This document shows positions 36,103 through 44,365 of a stretch of 64,000 bases of DNA, piece after piece. The stretch is from positions 251,834-315,833 of the forward strand of contig JACQXA010000001.1 of the NCBI GenBank assembly GCA_016208975.1, given 5' to 3'. Source of the stretch: Nitrospinota bacterium. Its GTDB lineage: Bacteria; Nitrospinota_A; UBA7883; JACRLM01. A program made the translations under genes and the position numbers. The stretch's first letter is position 1; every line of letters begins with the position of its first letter. Below the pieces are notes generated by a model that was not told where the DNA came from, did not search any database, and saw nothing but the letters and a program-made list of their open reading frames with translations.

Positions 36103-38811
36103 ATGAACAAGCAGTTTCAGGGCCTGAATTTTCCTAAACGGATAGGCAGGTTTGCGCTTGCCAGCGCCGTAGCCTGGACTGCGATAATCATTGGCCTGAT
36201 CATGTGGGACGTGAGCACCATCCGATCTTACACTCAGGAGATAGCCCTGGGCGAAGCCACGGCCAGTTTTCAAAAAGACCTCATAATCCGCCAGTGGGCG
36301 TCTATCCACGGCGGGGTGTACGTGCCTGAAACAAATGATACCCCTCCCAATCAGTATCTGGACAACATTCCGGAACGGGACATATCCACCCCTTCCGGCA
36401 AGCGGCTTACGCTTATGAATCCCGCTTACATCACCCGTCAGCTCAACGACATGTACAGGAAGCAGAAAGGGATTTTCGGCCATCTGACAAGCCTGAAAGT
36501 AATAAACCCCAACAACGCGCCGGACGAATGGGAGCGGCAGGCGCTTCTTGCCTTTGAGCAGGGTAAAGAAGAAGTGCACGGATTGTCGGACATTGAGAAA
36601 AAAGCGTACATGCGGCTAATGAAACCTCTGTTCATTACCGAAGCGTGCTTGAAATGCCACGCCCGGCACGGATTCAAGCTGGGGGACATCCGAGGAGGAA
36701 TAAGCGTATCCGTTCCCATGGACACCCATTTCGCCCATCAGCGAAACGACATTATCCGCGCCATCCTGTCCATGAGCGGCCTGTGGTTATTAGGAGTTGC
36801 CGGTATAGGTCTTGGCGCCAAGTGGCTAAAACATCACGCATCTCTCCGGGCGAAGGCGGAGGAAGAGCTGATGCGTCACAAGGATAGCCTGGAAGACCAG
36901 GTTAAAGAACGCACGGCCAACCTGGCGTCGGTTAACGAAGAGCTTGTCCGGGAGGTGAAAGAAAGAATAGCCGCCGAGGAAAAAATTAAAGAGACCTCCC
37001 AGTTCCTGGAAAAGCTGATGGACAGCGCCACCAACGCCATATTCGCGCTGGATATGGAAGGGCGGTTCCGCATGGCCAACAATGCGGCGGCCAGCATTAC
37101 GGGCTACCCGCTAAACGAGATTATCGGTATGGATTACCTTGCGCTGGCAGAGCCTGGCTCCCATCGGGTGCTGATGGATCTTTTCCAAAAGGTTTCCAGC
37201 GAGGGAATACCCGTAAGCCATTTTGAAATAGAGATCATCCGAAAGGACGGCGAACTGAGGTTCTTGACCATAAGCGTGGCCCCCATGCGCCACGACGGAC
37301 AAATTGTGGGCGTAGTGGGAACGGCGGAGGACATTACAGAAATAAAACGGGCCGAAGAAGCCCTCCGCCAGAGTGAGAATAAATACAAAACCCTGGTTGA
37401 CACCGCAGACGACGCCATCGTGCTGATGGACACATCATTCAAACCGATTTATTTCAACAAAGTTTACTGCTCCCAGCTGGGGCTGGCCGCTGATGAATGC
37501 GACAACTTTGATCCCCTGGCATGGACGCATCCAGAAGACCTGCCAAACCTTATCCAGAGCCAAAGGGAGATTTTCAACACTGGCAGGACCATTAACGAAT
37601 ATCGGATACGCCGCAAGAACGGCTCCTGGATTGTCAACAGCGCCAGGTCAACACTTATAACAGGCTCCAATGGCAAGCCCACGGGGATACTGTCCATTAT
37701 CCGGGACGTAACCGACAAGAAGAAGGCGGAGGATGAGCTTCGGGCCGCCAAGGAAAACGCGGAGGAAGCCACCCTCCTGCGGGACAAGTTCATGTCCCTT
37801 GTGTCTCATGACCTTAAAAGCCCTCTGGCCTCACTGGGCGGCATCCTGAACATAGTGCGGAAAGACATAACCGGTTCCACCAATCCAAAAACGCTGGAGC
37901 TTATGGACGCGGCCATAAAATCTTCCGGCAACATGATAGCGCTAATTAACGATCTGCTGAACGTCAGCAGGCTCAAGACCGGCAAGATAACGTTACAGCG
38001 CCGGTTCTTCGACGCCCATTTCCTGGCCCAGGGAGCCATGGAGGAAGTAAGGACAGCCGCCGAGTCAAAAGGGCTTAGGCTGGTTAACCAGGTGCCGCAG
38101 GGAACCAGGATACATGCGGATCTGAACCTGCTCATGGAGGTGATGAGGAACCTGATGGCCAACGCGGTGAAATTCACCAGCGCCGGGGGAACCATCACAG
38201 CCATGGTTCCGGAAAGCGGCGGGAGCGTACTGGCCGTGAAAGACACCGGCGTGGGAATTAAACCCGACATGTTCCAGAAGCTTTTCAGGTACGAGGAAAA
38301 AACCAGCACACTTGGAACCGCCGGAGAGTTGGGCACCGGCCTTGGCCTGCCTTTATGCAACGACATCCTCATGGCCCATGGGGGGAATCTTGAAGTGGAG
38401 TCGCAACCCGGTTTGGGCTCCACCTTCGCCATACATCTTCCCATCGAAAGGCCACGGGTGCTCATTGTTGACGGGGAACCGCTTTCAATTTACATGTTGA
38501 AAGAATATCTTGACGGGCTGGAACTGGAGATACGGGACGCCACCGATGGTTTGGCCGCCATGGAAACCATCGCCCAATGGCCCCCCCATCTTGTGATCGC
38601 CGAACTGAACATAAAAGGCATTAACGGCCTTTCCATGTTGAAGAAGCTGAAAACCAACCCGTCAACCCACGGTATTCATGTAATAGTCATGACATCCCTG
38701 CCGGACCAGGATACCAAGAACGAGATATTCCGCCTGGGGGCGGACGATTTCATCACCAAGCCTCTGCTACTGGACGACCTTATTCCCCGCGTAAGGAAAA
38801 TCACCAGCTGA
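36103..38811 (+). CDS. Heme-sensor hybrid histidine kinase with degenerate receiver
   Basis: 902 residues. A membrane helix, then a DUF3365/Tll0287-like periplasmic domain carrying a c-type heme motif CLKCH (C182, C185, H186) and a second membrane helix, precede a coiled coil. Two PAS domains (~290-410, ~420-540), HisKA with His569 in VSHDLKSPLAS and an ATPase domain (DTGVGIKP, GTGLGLPL) follow. From ~785 there is a receiver domain in which the phospho-acceptor Asp is replaced by Glu834 (VIAELN) and the acidic pair is D790-G791; Lys886 is kept. Redox or gas sensing by the heme is likely. The output partner is unknown. The ATG at 36103 was chosen over 36058. Confidence 0.85.
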   Translation: MNKQFQGLNFPKRIGRFALASAVAWTAIIIGLIMWDVSTIRSYTQEIALGEATASFQKDLIIRQWASIHGGVYVPETNDTPPNQYLDNIPERDISTPSGKRLTLMNPAYITRQLNDMYRKQKGIFGHLTSLKVINPNNAPDEWERQALLAFEQGKEEVHGLSDIEKKAYMRLMKPLFITEACLKCHARHGFKLGDIRGGISVSVPMDTHFAHQRNDIIRAILSMSGLWLLGVAGIGLGAKWLKHHASLRAKAEEELMRHKDSLEDQVKERTANLASVNEELVREVKERIAAEEKIKETSQFLEKLMDSATNAIFALDMEGRFRMANNAAASITGYPLNEIIGMDYLALAEPGSHRVLMDLFQKVSSEGIPVSHFEIEIIRKDGELRFLTISVAPMRHDGQIVGVVGTAEDITEIKRAEEALRQSENKYKTLVDTADDAIVLMDTSFKPIYFNKVYCSQLGLAADECDNFDPLAWTHPEDLPNLIQSQREIFNTGRTINEYRIRRKNGSWIVNSARSTLITGSNGKPTGILSIIRDVTDKKKAEDELRAAKENAEEATLLRDKFMSLVSHDLKSPLASLGGILNIVRKDITGSTNPKTLELMDAAIKSSGNMIALINDLLNVSRLKTGKITLQRRFFDAHFLAQGAMEEVRTAAESKGLRLVNQVPQGTRIHADLNLLMEVMRNLMANAVKFTSAGGTITAMVPESGGSVLAVKDTGVGIKPDMFQKLFRYEEKTSTLGTAGELGTGLGLPLCNDILMAHGGNLEVESQPGLGSTFAIHLPIERPRVLIVDGEPLSIYMLKEYLDGLELEIRDATDGLAAMETIAQWPPHLVIAELNIKGINGLSMLKKLKTNPSTHGIHVIVMTSLPDQDTKNEIFRLGADDFITKPLLLDDLIPRVRKITS

Positions 38812-38884
38812 CGGCAACGCCACACTTACCGGCCACATTATCAAACTGTTCTTCGAAATGCCCGGATGCGCTAAACTTTACTGT

Positions 38885-39862
38885 ATGAACATTGGCGTAG
38901 TGGAAATAAAATCCCCGGCGGTGATGGCGCCGATAGCGGGAATGACGGACCAGCCGTACCGGCGGATCGTTATGGAATATGGCGCAGGACTTGTCACCAC
39001 CGAGCTGTTGAGCGCCAACGCGCTTGTCCGGGATTCAGCCAAAACCTTTTCCATGTTCCCGGCGGACAATGAGCCGCGTCCCGTGGCCGTCCAGTTGTTC
39101 GGGGGGGACCGGGAAGTCATGCGGGACGCCTGCGCCATAGTGGATCAACACGCCAACTGCGACATTATCGACCTTAATTTCGGATGCCCGGTGAAAAAGG
39201 TGACCCGGTGCGGCGCCGGGGCGGCCCTGTTAAAAGACGTGGAGAACGCCGGGAAACTGGTAGAGGCCGTGGTGGGCGCCGTGAAAAAGCCGGTGACGGT
39301 TAAAATCCGCGCCGGTTGGGATTTTTCAAGTGTCAACGCGTTGGACATGGCCATGGCCATAGAGCAGGCCGGCGCCGTGGCCGTGGCTGTTCATGCCCGC
39401 ACCGCCTCGCAAATGTACTCCGGCGAGGCGGACTGGGGGGTTATAGCTAAAGTGGCCGACGCGCTTAAAATACCGGTGATCGGCAATGGTGACATAGACA
39501 CCCCCGAAAAAGCCCTTCAGAGGCTTAGCGCCAGCGGATGCAAATTTATAATGATAGGCAGAGGAGCCTTGGGCGCTCCATGGATATTCCGCCAGATAAA
39601 CCAACTTTCCGCCACCGGACATTACGCCAAACCGGGGCTGGATGAAATATCCTCCACCATCCTGCGGCACCTTAAGGACATGGTGGCGCTTTATGGCGAT
39701 GTGTCAGGAATAAAACGGATGCGGGCCCATTTCGGTTATTACGCCAGGGGGTTCCGTTTGGCAAGCCAGTTCCGGCGGGAGATTAACGCGGAACCCCGGC
39801 TCGAAGGGCTGGAACGGCTGATTAGGGAATATTTTTCGGTTGAAAGTGGCGCCGCCGCCTGA
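38885..39862 (+). CDS. dusB: tRNA-dihydrouridine synthase
   Basis: 325 residues, a flavin TIM-barrel enzyme reducing uridine to dihydrouridine in tRNA. APIAGMTDQPYRR near the start, the catalytic-Cys segment NFGCPVKKV and the FMN-phosphate region IGRGALGAPWIF are present. The start at 38885 fits the family; an upstream ATG at 38858 adds nine poor residues. DusB-type subgrouping is likely but not certain from motifs alone. It stands alone between the hybrid kinase and the phosphohexomutase. Confidence 0.9.
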   Translation: MNIGVVEIKSPAVMAPIAGMTDQPYRRIVMEYGAGLVTTELLSANALVRDSAKTFSMFPADNEPRPVAVQLFGGDREVMRDACAIVDQHANCDIIDLNFGCPVKKVTRCGAGAALLKDVENAGKLVEAVVGAVKKPVTVKIRAGWDFSSVNALDMAMAIEQAGAVAVAVHARTASQMYSGEADWGVIAKVADALKIPVIGNGDIDTPEKALQRLSASGCKFIMIGRGALGAPWIFRQINQLSATGHYAKPGLDEISSTILRHLKDMVALYGDVSGIKRMRAHFGYYARGFRLASQFRREINAEPRLEGLERLIREYFSVESGAAA

Positions 39863-39974
39863 ATCCCGGTTTTTTTTTAACTGGTTCCTGCTCTAATCTC
39901 TATCCCCAAAACCGGCCCCAATCTTTTATAATGGCTAAACGTAAAATAAACGTCACAAACCATCAAGGTGAGCG

Positions 39975-41348
39975 ATGAACAGGCAGATTTTCCGGGAATA
40001 TGACATCCGCGGCGTCATAGACAAAGACCTGACCCCGCAAGTAGTGGAATCCTTGGGCCGGGCCTTCGGTACCACTGTTAAACGGAACGGCGGCAAGCTG
40101 GTGAGCGTCGGGCGGGACGCCCGTCTCTCCTCGCCGGAACTGGAGAAGGCGCTGTGCAAAGGTATAACCTCTACCGGGGTGGACGCCGTTTCCATAGGGC
40201 TTGTGCCCACCCCCCTGCTCTATTACTCGCTTTACCATTTGAAAACCGACGGGGGCGTGATGATCACCGGCTCTCACAACCCGCCTGAATTCAATGGATT
40301 CAAGTTAAACTTGGGCACTGGCTCAATCCATGGCGCCGGGATACAGGCCTTGGCGGACATGATTGAGAAGAACGATTTTGAATCTGGCCAAGGGGTGGTA
40401 ACCCAGGTTGACGTGATCGAAGATTACATCAAAATGGTCAAATCCAAGATCACCCTCAAACGGAAACCGCGAATAGTAATGGACGCGGGGAACGGCTGTG
40501 GCGGCATATTCGCCCCCAGGCTGATGAGGGAGCTGGGTTGCGAGGTAATTGAGCTTTTCTGTGAGGTGGACGGCACTTTCCCCAACCACCATCCGGATCC
40601 CACTGTGCCCGCCAACCTAAAGCATCTTATCGCCCGGGTGAAAGAAACCGGCGCCGAGGCTGGCATAGCCTACGATGGCGACGCCGACCGCATTGGCGTT
40701 GTGGACGAAACCGGCGGGATATTCTTCGGTGACCAGTTGCTGATGATATTCGCCCGCGACATATTGAAAAGAAAACCTGGCGCCACTATTGTATATGACG
40801 TCAAATGCTCCCAGAACCTGGAGGATGACATAAAGAAGCATGGCGGCAGGCCTGTGATAAACGCCACCGGCCATTCCCTCATCAAAGCGCGGCTGGCCAG
40901 GGAAAACGCCGAGCTGGCCGGGGAGATGAGCGCCCACATATTTTTCAAAGACGACTATTACGGCTACGACGACGCCATCTTCGCCACGGCCCGGTTCCTG
41001 CGCATCATGTCTGAGACGGACATGGTGGTGTCGAACTTCCTGGCGGACACACCCAAGGTGTATAACACGCCGGAAATAAGGGTGGATTGCCCCGACGACG
41101 TGAAGTTCGGCCTGATAGCCGACATTACCGCCTATTACAAGAAGACCCACAGCGTGGTGGACATAGATGGCGCCAGGGTGAATTTTGGCGACGGGTGGGG
41201 CCTAATCCGCGCCTCGAACACCCAGCCGGTGCTGGTGCTCCGTTTCGAGGCCCATAGCGAGGCCAGGCTTGAGGAGATCAAGAAAACCATTTTCGACAAA
41301 TTGCTCTCCTATCCGTCCATGGCCGGGACGAAGGTGGCAAGCCATTAG
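39975..41348 (+). CDS. Phosphomannomutase/phosphoglucomutase (AlgC type)
   Basis: 457 residues with the four phosphohexomutase regions: the phosphoserine loop ITGSHNPPEFNGFK, the metal loop DGDADRIGVVDE, the sugar-binding GEMSAHIFFKD and the phosphate-binding loop RASNTQPVLVLRFE. It interconverts mannose-6-phosphate or glucose-6-phosphate with the 1-phosphates for cell-surface sugars. A GGTGAG ribosome site precedes the ATG. It lies 39 bases before mrdA, so it may be cotranscribed with the wall genes. Confidence 0.92.
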   Translation: MNRQIFREYDIRGVIDKDLTPQVVESLGRAFGTTVKRNGGKLVSVGRDARLSSPELEKALCKGITSTGVDAVSIGLVPTPLLYYSLYHLKTDGGVMITGSHNPPEFNGFKLNLGTGSIHGAGIQALADMIEKNDFESGQGVVTQVDVIEDYIKMVKSKITLKRKPRIVMDAGNGCGGIFAPRLMRELGCEVIELFCEVDGTFPNHHPDPTVPANLKHLIARVKETGAEAGIAYDGDADRIGVVDETGGIFFGDQLLMIFARDILKRKPGATIVYDVKCSQNLEDDIKKHGGRPVINATGHSLIKARLARENAELAGEMSAHIFFKDDYYGYDDAIFATARFLRIMSETDMVVSNFLADTPKVYNTPEIRVDCPDDVKFGLIADITAYYKKTHSVVDIDGARVNFGDGWGLIRASNTQPVLVLRFEAHSEARLEEIKKTIFDKLLSYPSMAGTKVASH

Positions 41349-41387
41349 CCTCTTGCCAGCGTTGAACGGCCCGGATAAGCCCGATAA

Positions 41388-43253
41388 ATGTTAAAACCGC
41401 GACCAGAGTCGGAATTCTTTTTTAAAAGACTCCGCCGGAAAGTTTTCGCGTTTGCCATCCTGGTAACGCTGGGTTGCGCCCTGATAACCATGCGCCTGTG
41501 GCATCTGCAGGTTATGCAGTACACGGAACTGGCCAACAAGGCCGAGAACAACCGTGTGCGCGAGATAACGCTGGACGGGTTGCGGGGCAAAATCCTGGAC
41601 CGTAACGGCATAACGCTGGTGGACAACCGCCCGTCGTTCCATCTGTCTTTCATCCCGGAAGACATGGCCAGGCCCGAAGATTCCATGCGTTTCATCAATG
41701 AACGGCTGGAGCTGGACATGCAGGCGGCCATGGACGAAATGGGTTCCGCCAAACCGTTCCAGGAGATAACCCTGAAACGGGACTTGAACCGGGAAAGCGT
41801 GGCTTTCATAGAGGAACACAAATTAGACCTGCCGGGAGTCATCCTGTCCATCAAGCCGATGCGCAATTACATTTTTGGCGATTTCGGCTCGCACATGCTC
41901 GGCTACCTTGGGGCCATTACCGAAGGCCAGCTTAAGAAACCGGAGTTCACCGGATTCTCCCGCAACGATTTTATCGGCCAGTCGGGAATAGAAAAGACCT
42001 ATGAAACCGTCCTGCGGGGCGTGAAGGGACTTAAGCGTATTGAAGTGGACGCCGCAGGCAGGGAAATTGAGCATCTGGGGGACTTACCACCAAAAAGCGG
42101 CGAGGACCTTTACCTTACCCTGGATTACGACGCCCAGCAGGCCGCCGAGCAGGCGTTTGAGGGGAAAATGGGAGGCGCCGTGGCGCTGGATCCCAACACC
42201 GGCGACATCCTGGCCTACATATCCAAACCGGCGTTCAACCCCAACCAGTTCGCCTATGGGGTAAACCCTGCGGAATGGAAGAAACTGGTGGAAGACGAAT
42301 ACCACCCGCTCCAGAACCGGCCCATACAAGGGCAATATCCCCCCGGCTCCACTTACAAAGTGATGATGGCGGCGGCGGCCCTGCAAGAGGGCGTGGTAAC
42401 GCCGCAAACGCAAATCCATTGCCCCGGTTATTACACCCTTGGCAACCGCACTTACCGTTGCTGGAAAAAAGAGGGCCACGGGCCCATGAACGTGCATTCA
42501 GCCCTGGTGCAGTCGTGCGACGTGTTTTTCTACACCGTGGGTTTCAAGATGGGCATCAACAAGATAGCCGCTTATTCCCACGCTTTCGGGCTGGGCGAGA
42601 AAAGCGGCGTGGAGCTTTTCGGCGAAAAGTCGGGCCTTATCCCCACCACCCAGTGGAAAGAGAAGGCCCGCAGGGAAAAATGGATCTTGGGTGAAACCAT
42701 CTCCTGCTCCATCGGCCAGGGCTATGTTCTGGCCACGCCCATGCAGATGGCGCGCATGATTTCCGCCGTGGCCAACCGTGGCAAACTTGTAACGCCAAGG
42801 CTGGTGAAAAGCTACAGCCAGGAGGGAGAGACCGCCGAATCCCAGTCCAAAATCCTCCCCGTGTCCCCGGAGAACATGGAAATAGTGCGCAACGCCCTCC
42901 GGGGGGTAGTCTATGAGCCTCACGGAACGGCCTGGGCCATTAAAAACGGCCCGTTCGAGTATGCGGGTAAAACCGGCACCGCCCAGGTGATAAAAATGAA
43001 ACAGGGGAATTTCCTTAAGAATGAGGAACTGGAGTTTAAATTCCGTGACCACGCCTGGTTCGTGGCCTTCGCCCCGTTTAACGACCCGAAGATAGCCGTG
43101 GCTGTGATCGCCGAACACGCCGGGCACGGCGGTGACGCGGCCGCCCCCATCGTCAGACAGATAATAGACGCGTACCTGGGCAAAATCCAGACGGCCACCG
43201 CTAAAGAAGGTGGACAGCCCGCGCCAAAAGAGAAAGAGGAGCCCCAGGGATGA
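41388..43253 (+). CDS. mrdA: Penicillin-binding protein 2 (elongation transpeptidase)
   Basis: 621 residues. One N-terminal membrane segment, a dimerisation domain (REITLDGLRGKILDRNG), then the transpeptidase domain with active-site Ser in PPGSTYK, the SxN-type QSCD region and KTG in AGKTGTAQV. It cross-links peptidoglycan during rod elongation, working with RodA encoded immediately downstream (4-base overlap). The last ~25 residues are a charged tail rich in E, K and P. mreBCD are not adjacent in this window. Confidence 0.95.
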   Translation: MLKPRPESEFFFKRLRRKVFAFAILVTLGCALITMRLWHLQVMQYTELANKAENNRVREITLDGLRGKILDRNGITLVDNRPSFHLSFIPEDMARPEDSMRFINERLELDMQAAMDEMGSAKPFQEITLKRDLNRESVAFIEEHKLDLPGVILSIKPMRNYIFGDFGSHMLGYLGAITEGQLKKPEFTGFSRNDFIGQSGIEKTYETVLRGVKGLKRIEVDAAGREIEHLGDLPPKSGEDLYLTLDYDAQQAAEQAFEGKMGGAVALDPNTGDILAYISKPAFNPNQFAYGVNPAEWKKLVEDEYHPLQNRPIQGQYPPGSTYKVMMAAAALQEGVVTPQTQIHCPGYYTLGNRTYRCWKKEGHGPMNVHSALVQSCDVFFYTVGFKMGINKIAAYSHAFGLGEKSGVELFGEKSGLIPTTQWKEKARREKWILGETISCSIGQGYVLATPMQMARMISAVANRGKLVTPRLVKSYSQEGETAESQSKILPVSPENMEIVRNALRGVVYEPHGTAWAIKNGPFEYAGKTGTAQVIKMKQGNFLKNEELEFKFRDHAWFVAFAPFNDPKIAVAVIAEHAGHGGDAAAPIVRQIIDAYLGKIQTATAKEGGQPAPKEKEEPQG

Positions 43254-44365
43254 CCGGTGAATACCTGGAAAAACGGTTAGTCAAAAAATTCGACTTTCCG
43301 ATTATGGCCCTCACCATGCTCATCGCCAGCATCGGGGCGCTGGCCATTTACAGCGCCAACCTGCAGAGCGAGTCCCCCATGCTCCAGGGCATGTACATCC
43401 GCCAGGTGGCCTGGGCCGTTTTCGGCTTGATGGTCATGTTCGTAGTGATGTTTCTGGACTACCGGACCATTGAACGGATGGCGTGGCCCATTTACTGGTT
43501 CGGCATAGGGTCGCTTGCGCTGGTGGAAGTTGCGGGGAAGATAGTAGGTGGCGCCCAGCGGTGGCTTTCTATCGGCGGGCTGAACATCCAGCCGTCGGAA
43601 TTTATGAAGATCGCCGTGATAATCGCCGTCACCAGAATCCTCGACGACATGGAAAAAGAGGGTGACCTCACTTTAAAGGAATTGATAAAACCGGCGTTTT
43701 TCGCGGTCATTCCATTCCTGCTGGTGGCCAAACAGCCGGATTTGGGCACCGCCACCATATATCTGATAATCACCGCGGGCATCCTGTTCTTCCACGGCAT
43801 CAACAAGGGGACGCTGATCAAAATGGGGACGGTGGGCGCGGCGCTAATCCCGCTGTCCTGGTACGTGCTCAAGCCGTACCAGAAGAACAGGATTTTGACC
43901 CTGCTGAATCCCGAGGCCGACCCCATGGGCCAGGGTTACCATATCATCCAGTCCAAAATAGCCGTGGGTTCCGGCGGGTTATGGGGCAAGGGCATTTTCG
44001 CCGGCACCCAGAGCAAGCTCAACTTCCTGCCGGAAAAACATACGGACTTTATTTTCTCGGTTATCTCCGAGGAAGTGGGTTTCATAGGCTCGTTCATCAT
44101 ACTGGCGCTCTTCTTTTTCCTCATAATGCGGATTATAGAGGTGGCGCTCCACTCCCGGGACAAATGCGGCGCCCTGCTGGTAAGCGGCGTGGCCACCATG
44201 GTGGGATTCCATTTCCTGTACAATATAGGCATGACGCTGGGGATGTTCCCCATTGTGGGGGTGCCCCTGCCTTTCATTTCTTACGGTGGGTCGGCCATGA
44301 TAACCAACGCCATTGGCGTGGGGTTGGCCCTGAACGTTTCATATAGAAGATTCAGCGTTGACTGA
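43250..44365 (+). CDS. rodA: Rod-shape peptidoglycan glycosyltransferase (SEDS family)
   Basis: 371 residues with about ten membrane segments and the SEDS family motifs GGAQRWLSIGG, QPDLGTA and the C-terminal VPLPFISYGGSA. It polymerises lipid II into glycan strands together with PBP2, whose gene overlaps it by four bases. The next gene starts within its last 8 bases. Confidence 0.95.
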   Translation: MTGEYLEKRLVKKFDFPIMALTMLIASIGALAIYSANLQSESPMLQGMYIRQVAWAVFGLMVMFVVMFLDYRTIERMAWPIYWFGIGSLALVEVAGKIVGGAQRWLSIGGLNIQPSEFMKIAVIIAVTRILDDMEKEGDLTLKELIKPAFFAVIPFLLVAKQPDLGTATIYLIITAGILFFHGINKGTLIKMGTVGAALIPLSWYVLKPYQKNRILTLLNPEADPMGQGYHIIQSKIAVGSGGLWGKGIFAGTQSKLNFLPEKHTDFIFSVISEEVGFIGSFIILALFFFLIMRIIEVALHSRDKCGALLVSGVATMVGFHFLYNIGMTLGMFPIVGVPLPFISYGGSAMITNAIGVGLALNVSYRRFSVD

